Position numbers and translations under genes: made by a program. Below, piece after piece: positions 15,608 to 29,786 of a stretch of 64,000 nucleotides of DNA. Origin of the DNA: Dipetalonema caudispina (taxonomy: Eukaryota > Nematoda > Chromadorea > Rhabditida > Onchocercidae); contig JABVXV010000002.1 of the NCBI GenBank assembly GCA_013365325.1, positions 62,001 through 126,000 of the forward strand. Reading direction: 5' to 3'. The notes beneath the pieces were generated by a model. The model was given only the letters and a program-made list of their open reading frames with translations. It was not told where the DNA came from and did not search any database. How positions within the stretch are numbered: position 1 is the stretch's first letter; the number at the start of each line of letters is the position of its first letter.

Positions 15608-18600
15608 TTAATCGCTCAAGATTTCCCCGTCGGATAATTCACTTTCATCAACGGGAGGTTTTATCATTTTCTGCTGTTTCGATGGTGATTTTGAAGAAGG
15701 CGATGATTTCCGAGATACGTGCGGAGTGGGCGACTTTAACCGAGCAGGGCTACGACGTCGTGGGGTCTTTTCCTCAGGAGGCGAATATCGTCGTTGTATT
15801 GGCTTACGTTTCTCATCCCACTTCCGAGGTGGAGAATAGCCCCGCATTAGAGGTACTGGTAGTTCCGTCCGAGCTAGCGGCGCAGGGAGCTCTCGCTTTT
15901 CTCTTCGTTCTTGCGTAGGACCTCCTTCTATCTGTGCTTTCCTTTCTTCTAGTGCTCTGAAATTTAAGAGAAAATTCTAACTAAATCGGATGACAATCTT
16001 GACAACAACTTAGAAGCTTTCGTTGTTAATCCTACTCCAAACAAATCATTTACCGCCTCATATTTTGCATTGCGGTAATTTCTCTTGCTAGAAGATTCAT
16101 TTCGTTTTGCTGTGCCTCAGTTTCAGCTAAACGATTTCGCATTCGAAGTGCTAAGCGGACGAAAACAGCACGCAGGTCTTCAACAGAGTAATTTTCCAGA
16201 TCCTCTTCTGTAACTTTTTCCATAACGTCCAATTCTAGAAAATAAATTGAATTGTGAAATGTTCCGGGAAATACCAGACATGGAAATTTCTTGAAAATAG
16301 TACAGATAGAAGCAGCATTACGTTCCGTTACTGCTTTATCAAGAATTGACAATATTTTATGAGTTCTTACATACTTCACCCACTGTGACCAATGAAACTG
16401 AAAATTCATACCATCAACTATAGCAGAAAGCGTCGTTTCATTGATTGATATCAATTTTGGTGCCAGTTTAATCGAATTTGCTTGTGTCCAAAGTTCGCTG
16501 TCTTTGTTCTGTTTTGCGAGCAACAAAAATGGATCTGTAATGACGTGTGATAACTTACTTGGCTTAAAGATGCTCTGCTTTTCTGTTAATGGTTACTCTA
16601 CAAAACAGCAGGTGATAGATGGAAAGACTTGCTAAACCCTGGAACAGGCAAAAAAGCTAACTGATCTAAATCACTGAATTTTGTAATTCAACGGTCGGCA
16701 ATTAAAGTCGCTGTTGATTTAACTATGGAAAACAAAAAAAGACTTGCAGAAGCGTAGTTAAAGCTCCATGGGAAAATTACAAAATGCATCAGCAAGTCAC
16801 AGAGAAAGCAGCGCTTACTTGTCCAAAGCGCCGAAAAATTATCGGGGTCTAATACATCGAATGGATAAATTGATACATAATTTTCAGCCGGTGATTCAGA
16901 ACCAAGGACCTGTAAGAATTACAAGAGAATTCGAATTACCGGCATGTGCATACTGTTTGAACTCTACGTTGCAAAAACGAACCGCTTCAACGCCAATTTG
17001 CAGTTCAGGAAGTTGTTGTGGAAAAACTCCTCGCAACATAAATTCTCGTCTTATTTCCATTAAGATTAATCCTAGTCGATTTCCACCGAGATATGGCGGC
17101 CGAAATGCCAACGGACGAATTGTTGAATCAAAAAGCTGCATTTCAAAAATTTAACATGCCAGTATTTCCATAACATTCTCATTTGAATAAGACCAACCGA
17201 TCAAAAATAAACATATAGTCATGCATTATCATTTCCAATTATTGAAATTTAAGCAATTTTCAAAATTTCATAGCCTGCGAATTTCAAACAATAGCAAATT
17301 TTTTGTACTGCTTCAACCATATCTTATTTAGTTATCAATAATTTATAAATCAGATGTTTATATTTAAAAGCAAACGGATAGTTTTGATGTAATTTGTAAA
17401 ACAACCTGTCTGGTATCGATATCAATTTGTGCTAGCCATGCACGTAAATCTCGTTCTCTCATACCAACAGTGAGTTCAGCTTCAAGTGATGAATACCTTG
17501 AGCAGTAAACCAACAGTGCATCTCCCGTATCTAATAATGCCCTCATAAGTGGGGGATGCTGCTCAAACATCATCGTTAATGCAACTTTTATTGCACGCTG
17601 ACGCTCATCCATGTACCAACCCTGTAAATCACATTTCTATTGACACTTAAAAAAAAAGCTGCTAGAATCATACATCGTTGATAACCAAGCTTCTGCATGA
17701 TATACAACATGGTTCAGAAACAAGAGACGGATGACAAGCAATATTCTCATGGAAACTAAATTCCGTCCACCATTTCCACCACTATGAATTAAGAGAATTG
17801 TTTGTAAACAATTAAAATTGAAACCTTCGACTAAAAGTACTAACAATTATAAGAAATTTTTTGGAAAATTGAATTCCTTAAAATATTGTTTTCACCTGAA
17901 CTTTATCAAGCGTTGGATTACTTAATTCAACTGCAGTGTTCATCCTGTACCAACACTCTGTACTGTGCATACTTTCATTTATGTAAGCAGCCTCTTCTGC
18001 ACAAATGTTGAAATACCTGAAATAAATTATTGTTCAGCTGTTCAAGTATAAATGAGAAGATAATCTCCCTTTTCCATCTTACATATAACTTATTTAACAA
18101 TCTCAACTTCTCAAAAATACCTCTAAAATCAATTTTAAACATAGACTCCTCGGATTAGAAAATTTATTACAAATCTTCAAAATGTGTTACAATGAACTAC
18201 ACTGTGACATTGGCCACTTGTAACAAAGTGAATGATCAAAAGACTGATGAAAAAAGTAAAATTATAATAGTTGCCTCTGTACCTTATAGCTTGCTTAGCT
18301 ATGTAATGAGCTGGTGAAGGTAACGTTTCTGCTGAATTCGGCAAACGGATTTGCGCTGGATATAAAAAATGAAAAACACTTTCCGCAGTGAAGCAAATCA
18401 TGTGGGCTGATAATAAGGTTCGTAATTCCATTGCTGTTATCAACGGTGACACCAATGGAATACGATTTTGTGTTGCCGACAACGCAGCAAATTTAGAACG
18501 CAGCTCCATCAGTAAAAGTCCTGTCTTATTTCCCTGAAATTAGAACAATAAATTTCTTTTTCACTACGGTATTTCATTTCCTCCTTCTTCGTCATCAACA

Positions 18601-21077
18601 GCTTTGGATAAATGAATGAGATAAAATTTGAAGGGCTGCAATAACAGTCAAACGAAAGCAAGCAGACAAAGTGTGCTTATTATCTCTATTAGAATGTGTT
18701 TGTTGATGTCAGTCATCAACATCACATTTCTTACATTAATTGTTGTCCATTTAGTAATTTACACTAAAATAAGATATATTGCATGATATTCCTGATAATG
18801 AAACAAACTCTGATATGGGAAAGAGCTGATGGAGGTTTTGTTCGTTCGGTCATCCAATCGATGATTGTGCTTGGAAGAATGTACCGTTTCGTCAACAAAT
18901 GCTGTAGTTCGAATTCATCTGCTGTAGATGCCCATGCTTTGTCACTTTCCGTAGTATCAATTAACAATGCATGCCCGGTGGAAAGCAGTAACTGCTGCAG
19001 AGCTTCATTCTTCGTCATCTGTGGAAAGGAAAAAAAAAATTACTTGAACTAAATGGATAGAATTATACTATTTTTTAAAGATTTTAAAAAGATCAAGAAA
19101 CCTTATGTTTCATAGCAGATTGACGCCATCGATCTAGACGACCCATCTTTGAATCCACTGCTCCGTCACTGAGCTACAAAATGTCGCATTGAAATAGTCA
19201 TTCAAAAACCTACTTTCAGCTACCGTAAATGTATTATGTAAGGATATAAAATTATCGATACTGTTAATATAATCCAGCCAGCACAGATCACCTTAATCAT
19301 TCAACTGCGCTACCAGCAATACTGTACACAAGTCGTCCTTGAAAAGGGTTCATCCATACAACTCTTAAGCTCTTCTATTTGTTAACAAGACAGTAAATAA
19401 AGTTAAATGAAATAAAACAAAAACATCGATCCAACAGCTACTGGTGTAATTGTAGCATATATTATAAAATACCTTTTGTTGTTTGAAAACTCTTCTGGCA
19501 ACAAGCGCAACATCTGCTGGATCTACAGTGGTTCGAATTTTTTCTACAAGTAAGACAGATGTTAAGAAACCTTTTATACGACGGAGCATGAAGTTTCTAC
19601 GAGTTCAAAATTTAAATTGCATTTGATAAAACATTGATTAATTAAAACTACATTGTCCTGACATAATTTTTGACTCACCAATGCATTTGTCGTCGAGGCG
19701 AAGAGCGTCAAAAAGCCTTTGGTAAGCATAGTGTTCCACTGACCTATACTTTTCCCCTTTCATATCAAATGGTAGTGCATAATAATTACTCAAAGGCCGG
19801 AAAATGCCCTAAAAAGAAATAAATGAAAAACTTTTGTATTATTTCTGATGGAAATCAATACTCTAATAAAGAATGGCAACAAATTTACTTGAAGTGAAAG
19901 GACTAGATCAGATGTGGTTGTTTTTATAGTGTCACCATTCTGGTCAGTTGAAATACCATCCACTTCAATGGACTGCGTGCTAAGTAAAGCAGCCCGTTTT
20001 TTTTCAGAAACCTCATACCTAAAAAATAATTGCGAAATGAAATCGTTATGAAAATAACCATTGAAAATGAGTAAAATAAACTGTCATAAATATGTTTTTG
20101 CTTCATTTGAAAAAAGATGAAGGTTATTGTTTGTAGAAAGCGGCAAGCAGAACAGGTTATTAACAACAATTAGAGTTTAGTAAACCATAACTTTAAGCCA
20201 ATTTCCTGTATGTCGAAAGACAAGTCTCACAATTAATAATGAAACTAAGTTACCTTAGCCACATAAGGAAATATCCCAGCTGATTATGTCCTAGCTGTGG
20301 TGGTCGACCTCTTTCATTTCGCATCCAATGTCCCAACATTGCAGCATCAACTTTTTCCTTCGCCATCCAGTCCACAAAGGTATCTTCATCCATGCCAATT
20401 CCAAGCTCGCTGTCACGTGCATCACAAACAATCAACAGTGCATCCTTCGTATCCATTAAAGCTTTTTCAAAAGCTTCAAAATAAGGTTATATCTCACAAA
20501 TAAATATAATCATTGAGCTAGTATAATGAGTCAAGCAAAAGATCACTTTATCCTTTTAAATTTCAGTTTTGCTATTTACCTGCATCTTGCTCCACCCGTA
20601 TCCTCAATCCCTGCATTGTATACGATTGACGACTTGTTTGCAGATAACTAGCCAGAGAATTCATATCATGTCCTGCTGGCATATTTTCTTGCAACAGTTG
20701 ACGAGCCTTGAAACAGGATAATGATGAAAATTACGAAATGATGAAGGAGAATTGAGCAAATGCATGAAAAATGAAAGCACACCTTAACTGGAACATCAGC
20801 ACTTGAAGTGCACAACAGCTCTAGGATAAGTGCTTCATCTAAACCGAGTTGTGTAAGAATCATTGCATGAGCATAATGATCGGCCGATGGATATCTGTAA
20901 ATCAAAACCAATATGATATACTAACTTTTCTGATTGATAAAACAGGAAAAAAAATTGCTGCAAACTAAATTAAATATGCATCCTTCACCTTTTACCGCCA
21001 TCGCTTAGAGTATGACTATACCCGCAATGCAAAATATCGCCTTCATTACCGATTAATATTATTTTACCGTCGTCCAT
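15608..21077 (-). CDS. Large protein with three tandem NADAR-like domains and an SP/RS-rich tail
   Basis: Sixteen phase-consistent exons: 20989..21077, 20783..20894, 20580..20706, 20254..20473, 19889..20018, 19679..19808, 19473..19543, 19102..19173, 18809..19018, 18283..18533, 17896..18016, 17406..17621, 16968..17135, 16819..16909, 16054..16582, 15608..15956; 961 aa. A TTTTCAG acceptor at 21105-21106 precedes the ATG. NADAR (YbiA/DUF1768) proteins act on ADP-ribose or N-glycosidic substrates; some bacterial ones remove ADP-ribose from guanine. Domain 1 (about 1-183) has YPSADHYAHAM, ELGIGMDEDTFVDW and GHNQLGYFLMWLR. Domain 2 (about 227-400) is most typical: FRPLSNYYALPFDMKGEKYR then SVEHYAYQ, LLLSTGHALLIDTTESDKAW and GNKTGLLLMELR. 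Domain 3 (about 430-615) has SPAHYIAKQAIR, LLDTGDALLVY and GGNRLGLILMEIR. Residues 640-880 match nothing I know; the tail is rich in SPP, RRRSP and KSP and ends ELSDGEILSD, suggesting a nuclear or RNA-linked role. Confidence 0.85.
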
Positions 21078-22086
21078 TATGCCACTTCACAATAGCTTCC
21101 AAATCTGAAAAGGAAAGATAACGATGAGATGATTTCATGTGAAATTTTATAGCAATTCTGCACACTGCAAAATTCAATGTCAATGTCAAGCTACACTTGA
21201 GGAACAACATATATCGATGAATCTTCCATTCCTATAACACATGTAGAATAATCAAGTAACCTTTTCATAAATACTACAGATCATTTCTCATGTTGACATT
21301 GCATAGAGCTCAACGCTGTAAGAAACAATACTCCAAAGGTATAGCCACAACTATAAGCGGAGCTCTGCAGCAACGATACAATCATATGATCAAATCATTA
21401 AACGTCTACCAAGAAAAGACCACTTTTTTGGAATATACAAGGCAAAAGCATATGCAAATCTGTACCTCATCTTTGAATTTCCTCTCAGTTAATTATTCAA
21501 AGTGATTTGTTTCTTCTACCTGCCACCAAATTAAATGTAATTCTTTTTAGTCCATAACAAGATTAAGGCAAACATAAAACAACTACTACATATTTATTTC
21601 AGCGGAACACAGAATAATATAGAAAAATTGAAAAGCAAAAATCAAAGAGTCACTATAAGACATTATTAAGGACTCACACAGATAAACCTCTGTTTAAAAT
21701 GCATACTTACAAAGTATTACCTCCGGAGAGCATTAGAAAATTAGGAAAAATACAAAGATATACAAAATAAAAGCAGTATAGAAATGCAAGATACGACATA
21801 TTAAAATCTATTATTACTGTTCTATCACCGTTCTTTGATCAAATAAAATAAAATCAGTCAAGAAATTAATTCGGTGTAGCACATCGTAAAACAAAACAAT
21901 TGCAAAATTATTGGAAAGTTGAATGACATAAAACTTATATGCTCAATTTGAAAAGACTGCGAGAGCTTACAAAAGAACCTGCAGTATACGGCTATCGAAT
22001 TTCTTTTACCTTTACTTTCGGTTACATTAGAGGTAAAGATGGCACTTGCTACAACTAGTTTGAAATATCCGTTCATATTCCTTTAC

Positions 22087-22124
22087 CGAGATAATTCCAA
22101 AGTTAGCGATTTGGAATTATCTCG
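22087..22124. repeat. Perfect 15-bp inverted repeat, 8-nt loop
   Basis: Arms 22087-22101 (CGAGATAATTCCAAA) and 22110-22124 are exact reverse complements around the loop GTTAGCGA. No gene overlaps it. Confidence 0.9.
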
Positions 22125-25100
22125 AGATAAGTGATGAGATCTACTGAAATAGCTGTTAACTATTAATTAGCTTCAGTAATGCAAATGATTACAGCAAGCA
22201 TTACTTCCGCCTTCAAAATGATTCTACACTGCACATCGACATAAACTGAAAGTAAATTTATCATTTATAAACTCCTGAATTTCCAAATAATTGCAACCAA
22301 TGATATATTTCCAAAATAGATTCGTGCTGTCATGAAGATCACTGCAAATCCATCCTCATGATTCGGCGAAAAACACACACCTGGAAATAATTTTGCAGTT
22401 TGAATATGGAATGTTTTTTGCATCAAAAAAATTACGACCATATCAAAAACGGGTTCGCATGACAGCTGAGATGACAGCTCCTTGTTTGTAGAAGTGAATC
22501 CTTTTTAGAAGAGTCCAAAAAACACTCTTAACATTAAAATTTGTACAACGAACATAGTCATTGGACCTTATTTCCTCGATTCATATGAAATACTTTTCGT
22601 AAAGGAATATAAGTTACTGCAGACGCAGGAAAAAATTTCTCCAATCAATACTGCTGCAGAAATGAAAAACGATTCTTCTAAATTCACCACACGAATTCAA
22701 AAATCGTTTCATCAATTTACCTGGTGTAACTCAATAGAAAGTAACTCTAGTTTATTTAACTCCACACGTATTCATGAAATAAATAGGTAAAAACAATGAT
22801 CTGGAAAGCCTATATTTAAATTATTAATAGTACTCTTCTTCTTGTGTGACAACTGACCCATTAATTGTTTTTTCAGTATTTTTTTGCGGAGGAGCGTTGC
22901 TTCAACAATTTCTATGATTTGCGATCATTCTTAATGAACTTTTGTCATTCTGGCATTTTATGTTGAAAGCTAGATTTGCAAAAATCTTTTCATTCTCTTG
23001 ATTTTTCAAAATCACTTGAATTTATAAACACTGACAGCACCGATAACTGGTCACCTTTCACCTTAATATTTCCTCTATTGAACTAGTATATGCCCTGATG
23101 ATCGTAGTAAGTACACTGAAAAAAATTATTGCTGCATGATTATTTCGCTCAGGAATTTAGCTCCTGTGGACATCTTTCCCTAAAACTAGCAAACTGCTCA
23201 GAAATAACAAAAAAAAAGAAGAAAAAAAGGAAACAAAAAGATACTTACGATGATGTAATCAAGCTGTTCATCATTCAACTTTCTTTTCACCTCATTAAAA
23301 AGAAGTAAAAAAATGCGAAAATCTATTCATTGCTTTGACATGACTGCTGCAAAGAATCACTTCTTCAGATATGCAAAAATTCTGTTCCAGGTCCTTTTTC
23401 CAATTTTTTCCTACTCCATATACCACGGTAACAAGCACAGAGATTTCTGAAATTTTACTTTCAGCATATACTATACAATTTAAGCAACTGGTTATCTATT
23501 ACCGAGAGTTTGAAAAATTTCCCATGACACTTAGCATTTTGAACTACCTTTACAAGATATTTCTTCAACTGCGCTATTAAAATCTGATTTATATATCCAA
23601 ACAAATTGTTCTCATTTGGAACAAAATCTCGAGCACTGCTTTATCGATCCAATCCAGTTTGTACCTCAGAACATAGCTTCATGGACGCCCAATATCATCT
23701 TTTTGACTAATATTTGCTCGAATAATATATCGACTAACTTCCCCATATATACATATTTTGGTAAAGCTAATATTGAACAAACTTTGAAAACACTTTCCCT
23801 ACATATAAATTTTTGTTTTTTGAAGTAATCCCTATCATCTTCACTTGGGGAAAAAATACCAAAATTTAATGCCATCATATAACCCAACTATGCATGAGTT
23901 CAAATTCTTTAGAAAAGGAATAACAGACACAATCACATATAAAAAAATATCAAGCTTTTGATATTATCTTAAAATTAGACTATTCGCAAACCCATACAGG
24001 CTATACTCTGAGGTACCAAATGTGTATAAATGGGGGAAATTTATGACAATTTATTTGAAAAATTTACAAACTGATTCACCATACTTAGAAAACCATACAG
24101 TAATGAACTGCCATGAAGTTTACGTAATTTTCATGTTCAAATGCAAATACATGCATCATATAAAATAATATGATAGACATTCACTACTGGTGTTATTTTC
24201 TATAAAATGAAGGAAAGAACAAAAAGAAATCAAAATTCACATACATTAGTTCATTGAGCGTCGAGTTTCCAAGCATTTTATTGGTTTGCTCCCGTTGTTA
24301 TGATAACCCTGATAGGTGCCTCCAGCCTTCTTTTCTTGTTATTAGGTTTTTCAATGTGAAATGATTTCCAATTACATAATTCGTCATTGTTCTGGAAGGA
24401 TTTTCATACCTATTATTCATTAGAACTGATGTAAACTTATATATTGCAGTTAATAATCTCAAAAGTCCGTAGGGCATTTGATTCACAGCTCAACTACAAA
24501 TAGGTTTTTCATCACTCTCCTGAGAATATCAGCTTATCCCAAACATGAGTTAATACAGATAAGCTACTGAAATAGATTATAGAAAACAAAGAAAGTCTAA
24601 TAAAACGATCACGAATTGCTTTATTTTTCCTTAGAGTGACTACGACTTTCCATTCACGAAATAAAACAGACTTGGAAGTCATACTTTCTGGTAGACCAGT
24701 AGATGTTCAGTGAACAGTAGAGAATCATTTGCACTTACCATTATCTCCGCTGAAGACATCACATCTATTTCTATCATCAATAAAATTTCTGTCCATTTTC
24801 GTAGAAACAATTGGTTTCCATACAGTAGTTACTAAGGAAGACGAGTATTCGTCGTACATTCTTCACCTTTAAACATAACAGAATTCATAATAACAGCAAG
24901 AAAAGAAAAAAAAAGAGTATCGTAGCATTCACTCATAATGGGTATTTTTAATCTCGCATCGATGTTTCTCTCTCCATGAAAAAGAAAAGCTTCGAAGCAG
25001 TAACTGTTGTCTTCTCTTTCTTTAGCGAAATCATTTCTGAATCTCACGGTTGATTTGCGCGAAGAAAGTTTCCTTTCAAAGATAATATTTTATCTACAAA

Positions 25101-28100
25101 ACAGAAATGAAGTGAAAAAAATGCCTACAACGTGAATTACATCAATATCAAATAGACGGATGATCAACTGATCGACCAATCAATCAGTCAATCAATAATT
25201 AGTATTAACAGCTGTGACATTCCAAGGACTCATTCTATTCTAACCGATAACCTATTCATCGAACACTACACAACATCCAAAGACAAAGATATCCAACTGA
25301 TACTGTTCAATCGCATTTTGAGTCATAACCTTATGACAAGCTTGATCTCAATGGCTGTTAGTCAGTTTGGCCTCTGGTCTGTTATTCCCGGGGGAGGGGT
25401 CAATCTTATTACCTCTAACTCGAATTCTAGTCATCGCGACAAGCTGGCTTAGACTGGATGAACTCTCTGTCCCATTAGATAGAGTGTGTTCCATTATTCT
25501 TGAAGGATAGCTATTTGAAAAATTACAGTTGAAATGAATTGACGTCACATTTGATTTAAATTTAAATTAAATTCAACGAATTTGCAACAAAACACGAAGA
25601 ATACAATAAGTTTCATATCGGAGAATAATGAAATTTTTTTTCAAACCTCTTCTTTTATAATCAACAATGAAACTATCTCTCAAAGCAACAATTAATTAAT
25701 TCATTACCATGTATTTCTCATGAAACATCATTATCAAAATGGAAATTCATTCATTCTTTGACATATTTGAGGAATTTTTTTCCGATTGAAAGTTGCAAAG
25801 AAATATTTCTTTGCGATCCTCAAGCAGATAAGTAAACAACTATACCTATCTAAAAATATAGTCCCTCTAATATCATTCGGCTTATTTCATTCTTAACCTT
25901 TGACCACCTCACATAGCTTAATGATAAAATGTATTAATTAATTCCTCATTATCTTGCAAATTAGTACAGAATGAAGTTCGGTGATTTCCTTTGATATCTA
26001 TTATCTTTAGTGTAATTCAATGCAAAAAAGAAGCGATTGCCTTCATTTAAGCGTACACATATATAAATTGCTTCATTAATTTCGACTGGAATTAAATTCA
26101 AAATGAAATAGAATAGCATCGGATATATTTACCTTACAAGTTTTATTTCATCCACATTTCTAGTCTGATAATTAATGTTTGCATTAGCAGTAATGGATTT
26201 CCACGCGATGATTTGGGAAGAGGATTAAAAGCTGAGCTGGCAGGAAAGAAACCTCTAGGGATCGGTTTGACATCGATGACCCCATTACTTTCATTTTTAG
26301 TAATGCATTCTCTCACCTTCTTTCCCTTTCTCTTTATATCCGTAATTTTAACATAAATACTCTTTCTTCTCATTTCTCATTCCTTCCATCTCTTGAAATA
26401 TAACTTATAGTAATCAGGTAATCATTGTCTCAAAATTCGCAAAAATGTTGCGAAAAATGAAATAATTTATGCCCAAATAATTGTAGTAGTATTTTGTGTT
26501 TTACCCATTATTAGACTAATTCATCTTCTAAATTGTTTTCAATGAATGTCACAAGGTTAAGGATATTCTCACCCTTGTTTACCTTTGTTTACGTTACATG
26601 TTTATCCTGTATTTAATAGGATTGTAAGAAGTGTAAACCACTTCCGTTCCACATATAGGTTGGGACCTTTAAAGGAAGTCACTTTTTTTGTACAAAAAGG
26701 TTTCCAGAAAGAGCCACTGGGACAAAGGGTCACTACCATAATAAATCGCTTTTAGCTGATCACAGGCTCCGTTCTTCAAATAAACCTTTACAACAATTCT
26801 TGATAATAAACTATCCTAATCAAAAAAAAAAAAACTTTCACGACAAACATTGCTTGTTAAAACTATCACAGGAATTTAAAAAAAATGACCACTAATCAAG
26901 TAACAAGAGAAAAGGAAAGTTGCTAAAAATGGAATCAATGAAAGTAAGTAAATCATTTATTAAATATAAAAATTCAAATATAGAAGAATGTCTAATCTAT
27001 TTTTCTATAGGCAGAATTTGTAAATGAATGTAAAAGAAAGATTATTATTCATATACATATATTCCATTATTTCATTGCTTTCGTTCCAGAGATTAATCAG
27101 CTTTTACACATTGTTGATGTGTAGTAATTGATTAAATTAACATATTCAAATAAGTGTATCAGAAAATTTGTGAACAATATTGAATAGCATAAACAGTGGA
27201 ATTTAGCAGTTGTTACAAAGATGCGTTAGCAAGCGTGAATGAGTGATTAGACTCCCTTGGTACTTCTAACTTCCCGAGTTATTAAGATGATACATCTTCG
27301 TTACACATAACACTCTGATACAACAAGTAAACATATGAATGATGTCTTTCCTTTCATTCCCTTCTGAATCTTCATTTTCAGCATATCTTATTGTATGAAT
27401 AACTTTGTAAGCAATGTTGTACTGTATCAATCCAATTAAAGCAGTAATAACATCTCCTTACGATAGTTTCAAAAGGAGTGATACTATGGTTGTTACTGTT
27501 ATTGCTAGGTTAAAAAAGAATGTCATAAAATAAACCTAACTTAATTTAATGAAGAATAGTCTAACTACAAAGGGAAATTTGAAAAGCCTAAATTTTCCTT
27601 TTTTTTTTTTTTGTTTCAAAATCGTTCTAACTAAGGCCTAAATGAAATCAGGCACTGAGATTGTCAGCTTTATCAGTCCACAGCACCTTATTGACTACTT
27701 CCAACTCCATCGAGCATTTCTTACTCATCCCGCTATTTTGTTTGTTTTAAAGTCTTCATGTTAAATTGTCATCCATAGTCATCGTTTATCATAATTTCCA
27801 TCTTAAATCACTCCAAACCGATATTTATTGCTTAATTACCACTTTTTTATCTTCTTCACTTTTACTACTACAATATTTTTACCTTTTCAGGTATTTGACT
27901 AATTTATGATTTTCTGATCATTTCACTCCTGATCACTTCACTTTTCTTTCTCTTTTTTGAAGTATAGTTCTATTTGTTATGATAATCATATTTATTTCTA
28001 TCTAAAGTTAATAATAAATCGAAATTGAGGACAATAAGTTTAAAGCAAGCAAACTGCAAATGTTCATGAGAATCGCGCTGTTAGGAGCTTAAATATTTCG

Positions 28101-29722
28101 ATGTAATTTTAATGAGGAAAAACATTAAATGTGGAAGTTTATCAATGAAGCATTGTCCGAAAATAATGGCAAATAAAGTGGCATCATTGGTTCAAAAGCA
28201 ATGTTTCGCTTATATCAGATGTCAAATTCTGTTTCTCCTTTAAGCCATTTCCAACGTATATGTTGGCATTTCTTTTTTTTTTTTTTTGTTAAAAGCTTCT
28301 ATGAAGAAACGTACTTTGCAAACAAAACCAATTTCTCTTCTATTTCACATATAAAAGAGTTCGACCGATTGAAATTTCAAAATGTTAGTACTTTTGAAAG
28401 ATCAAAATTACTGTGTGGAAGGAAATGCAATTACTGATTTGATGCTAACTAATATATTCGATCAACAAAAATAGTATCTCTAAGTAAGCAATCAATCTAG
28501 GTACTAACCTTTTCCTTGCTAATTACTAATTCTTGTTAGAAGAATTATTTATTATAGCTTAGTTGATCTAATTTCAAATTTTCAAAAGTACTTTGTTATC
28601 TTATCACTATTTGTTAATTATTTAAAAAAGAACTGGGAAGAACAAGAAGAATTTTCAAAAAATGCATCTTAATTGGAAGGAAGGAATTATTGTTAATCAA
28701 GAAATGAATGGATAAGGACTTCATTATTTGAAGGATAAAACGAATTTTGTGGAGGAAATGTTTATCAAAAATAAGAAATCCCTAATCTTCTTTTCTAGCT
28801 CATTTTCTCGTTTCATCAAAATTTGAATTTAATGACATAATGCCCTTTTCTATTAAATCCACTTGATCGCTTTGATACATATTTAGATATTCTTTTTAAA
28901 AGTATTGCTTTTTTGTGCTCTGCAAAAAATTCCTTTTTACCATGCTTTTGCTGATCTCTATTTCTTCCAATGAAAACACCACTATTACCTAATCATTTAC
29001 CCCATTTCTTCCAATAAAAACACTGTTATCCTATTTCTTTTGAAATTAAAAAAAGCAATCAATTGAACTATTTGGCAGCAGAGCAAGTTGAAAAGCGATG
29101 ATTAACACTATTTATTTGTTTATTTCTTAGGTTATTTTGTGGTCATTTTTTAATGGAACTTCCATCCCGATGATAGTTGTTAAAGGAATATCATGTTCTG
29201 TTGTATCCAGTTGTTTAATAGATATTTGGATAACTCGCCGAACAATATGCGATTAGCATCTTTTAGTCGCGAATAGATAACTTTGACCGATCGTTTGTTT
29301 CAACTTGTAAAATAATTTTAACTTTTATAAACTGTTGAGCCAAAGTATATCATTTAATACTAATTTTGAATCTATTTGTTCGACGTAGTTTACTCTTCGC
29401 TCATCTTTTTCACTGACAAATTGATGTTAAATAATTATTTTGACACATGAAGAAGATATTCAGAGCAACGACGATTCCCAGATGAAAGCTCAGACAGAAG
29501 AAATCTTTTCATAGATTCATAGTTTAAAAGACCAAAGGTTGAGTTCGTGACATTTGTTTACAAAATCAAGAAATTGAGTTATTCAAAAAGTTAAAAATAT
29601 GCTAGTCTGATTTTCGTAATTTACCTCTCTTTTGACTGGCATTTTCGATTTTTGATCTGTTGAACGACAGCTGCGTATTATCAGACTTAATTAGTATAAA
29701 TTGAGCTAATTAGATATTATGG

Positions 29723-29786
29723 CTTCGGTGATCATTTGCTCATTGGTGTTAGTTCTTCGGTGATCATTTGCTCATTGGTGTTAGTT
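29723..29786. repeat. Exact 32-bp tandem duplication
   Basis: The unit CTTCGGTGATCATTTGCTCA... occurs twice head to tail (29723-29754 and 29755-29786) without a mismatch, implying a recent slip or an assembly effect. Confidence 0.9.

Noticed and set aside
16219..16259. A 40-bp GT...TTTTCTAG segment inside the NADAR gene exon 16054..16582
   Set aside because: Removing 40 bp breaks the frame, while reading through keeps all 176 codons open.
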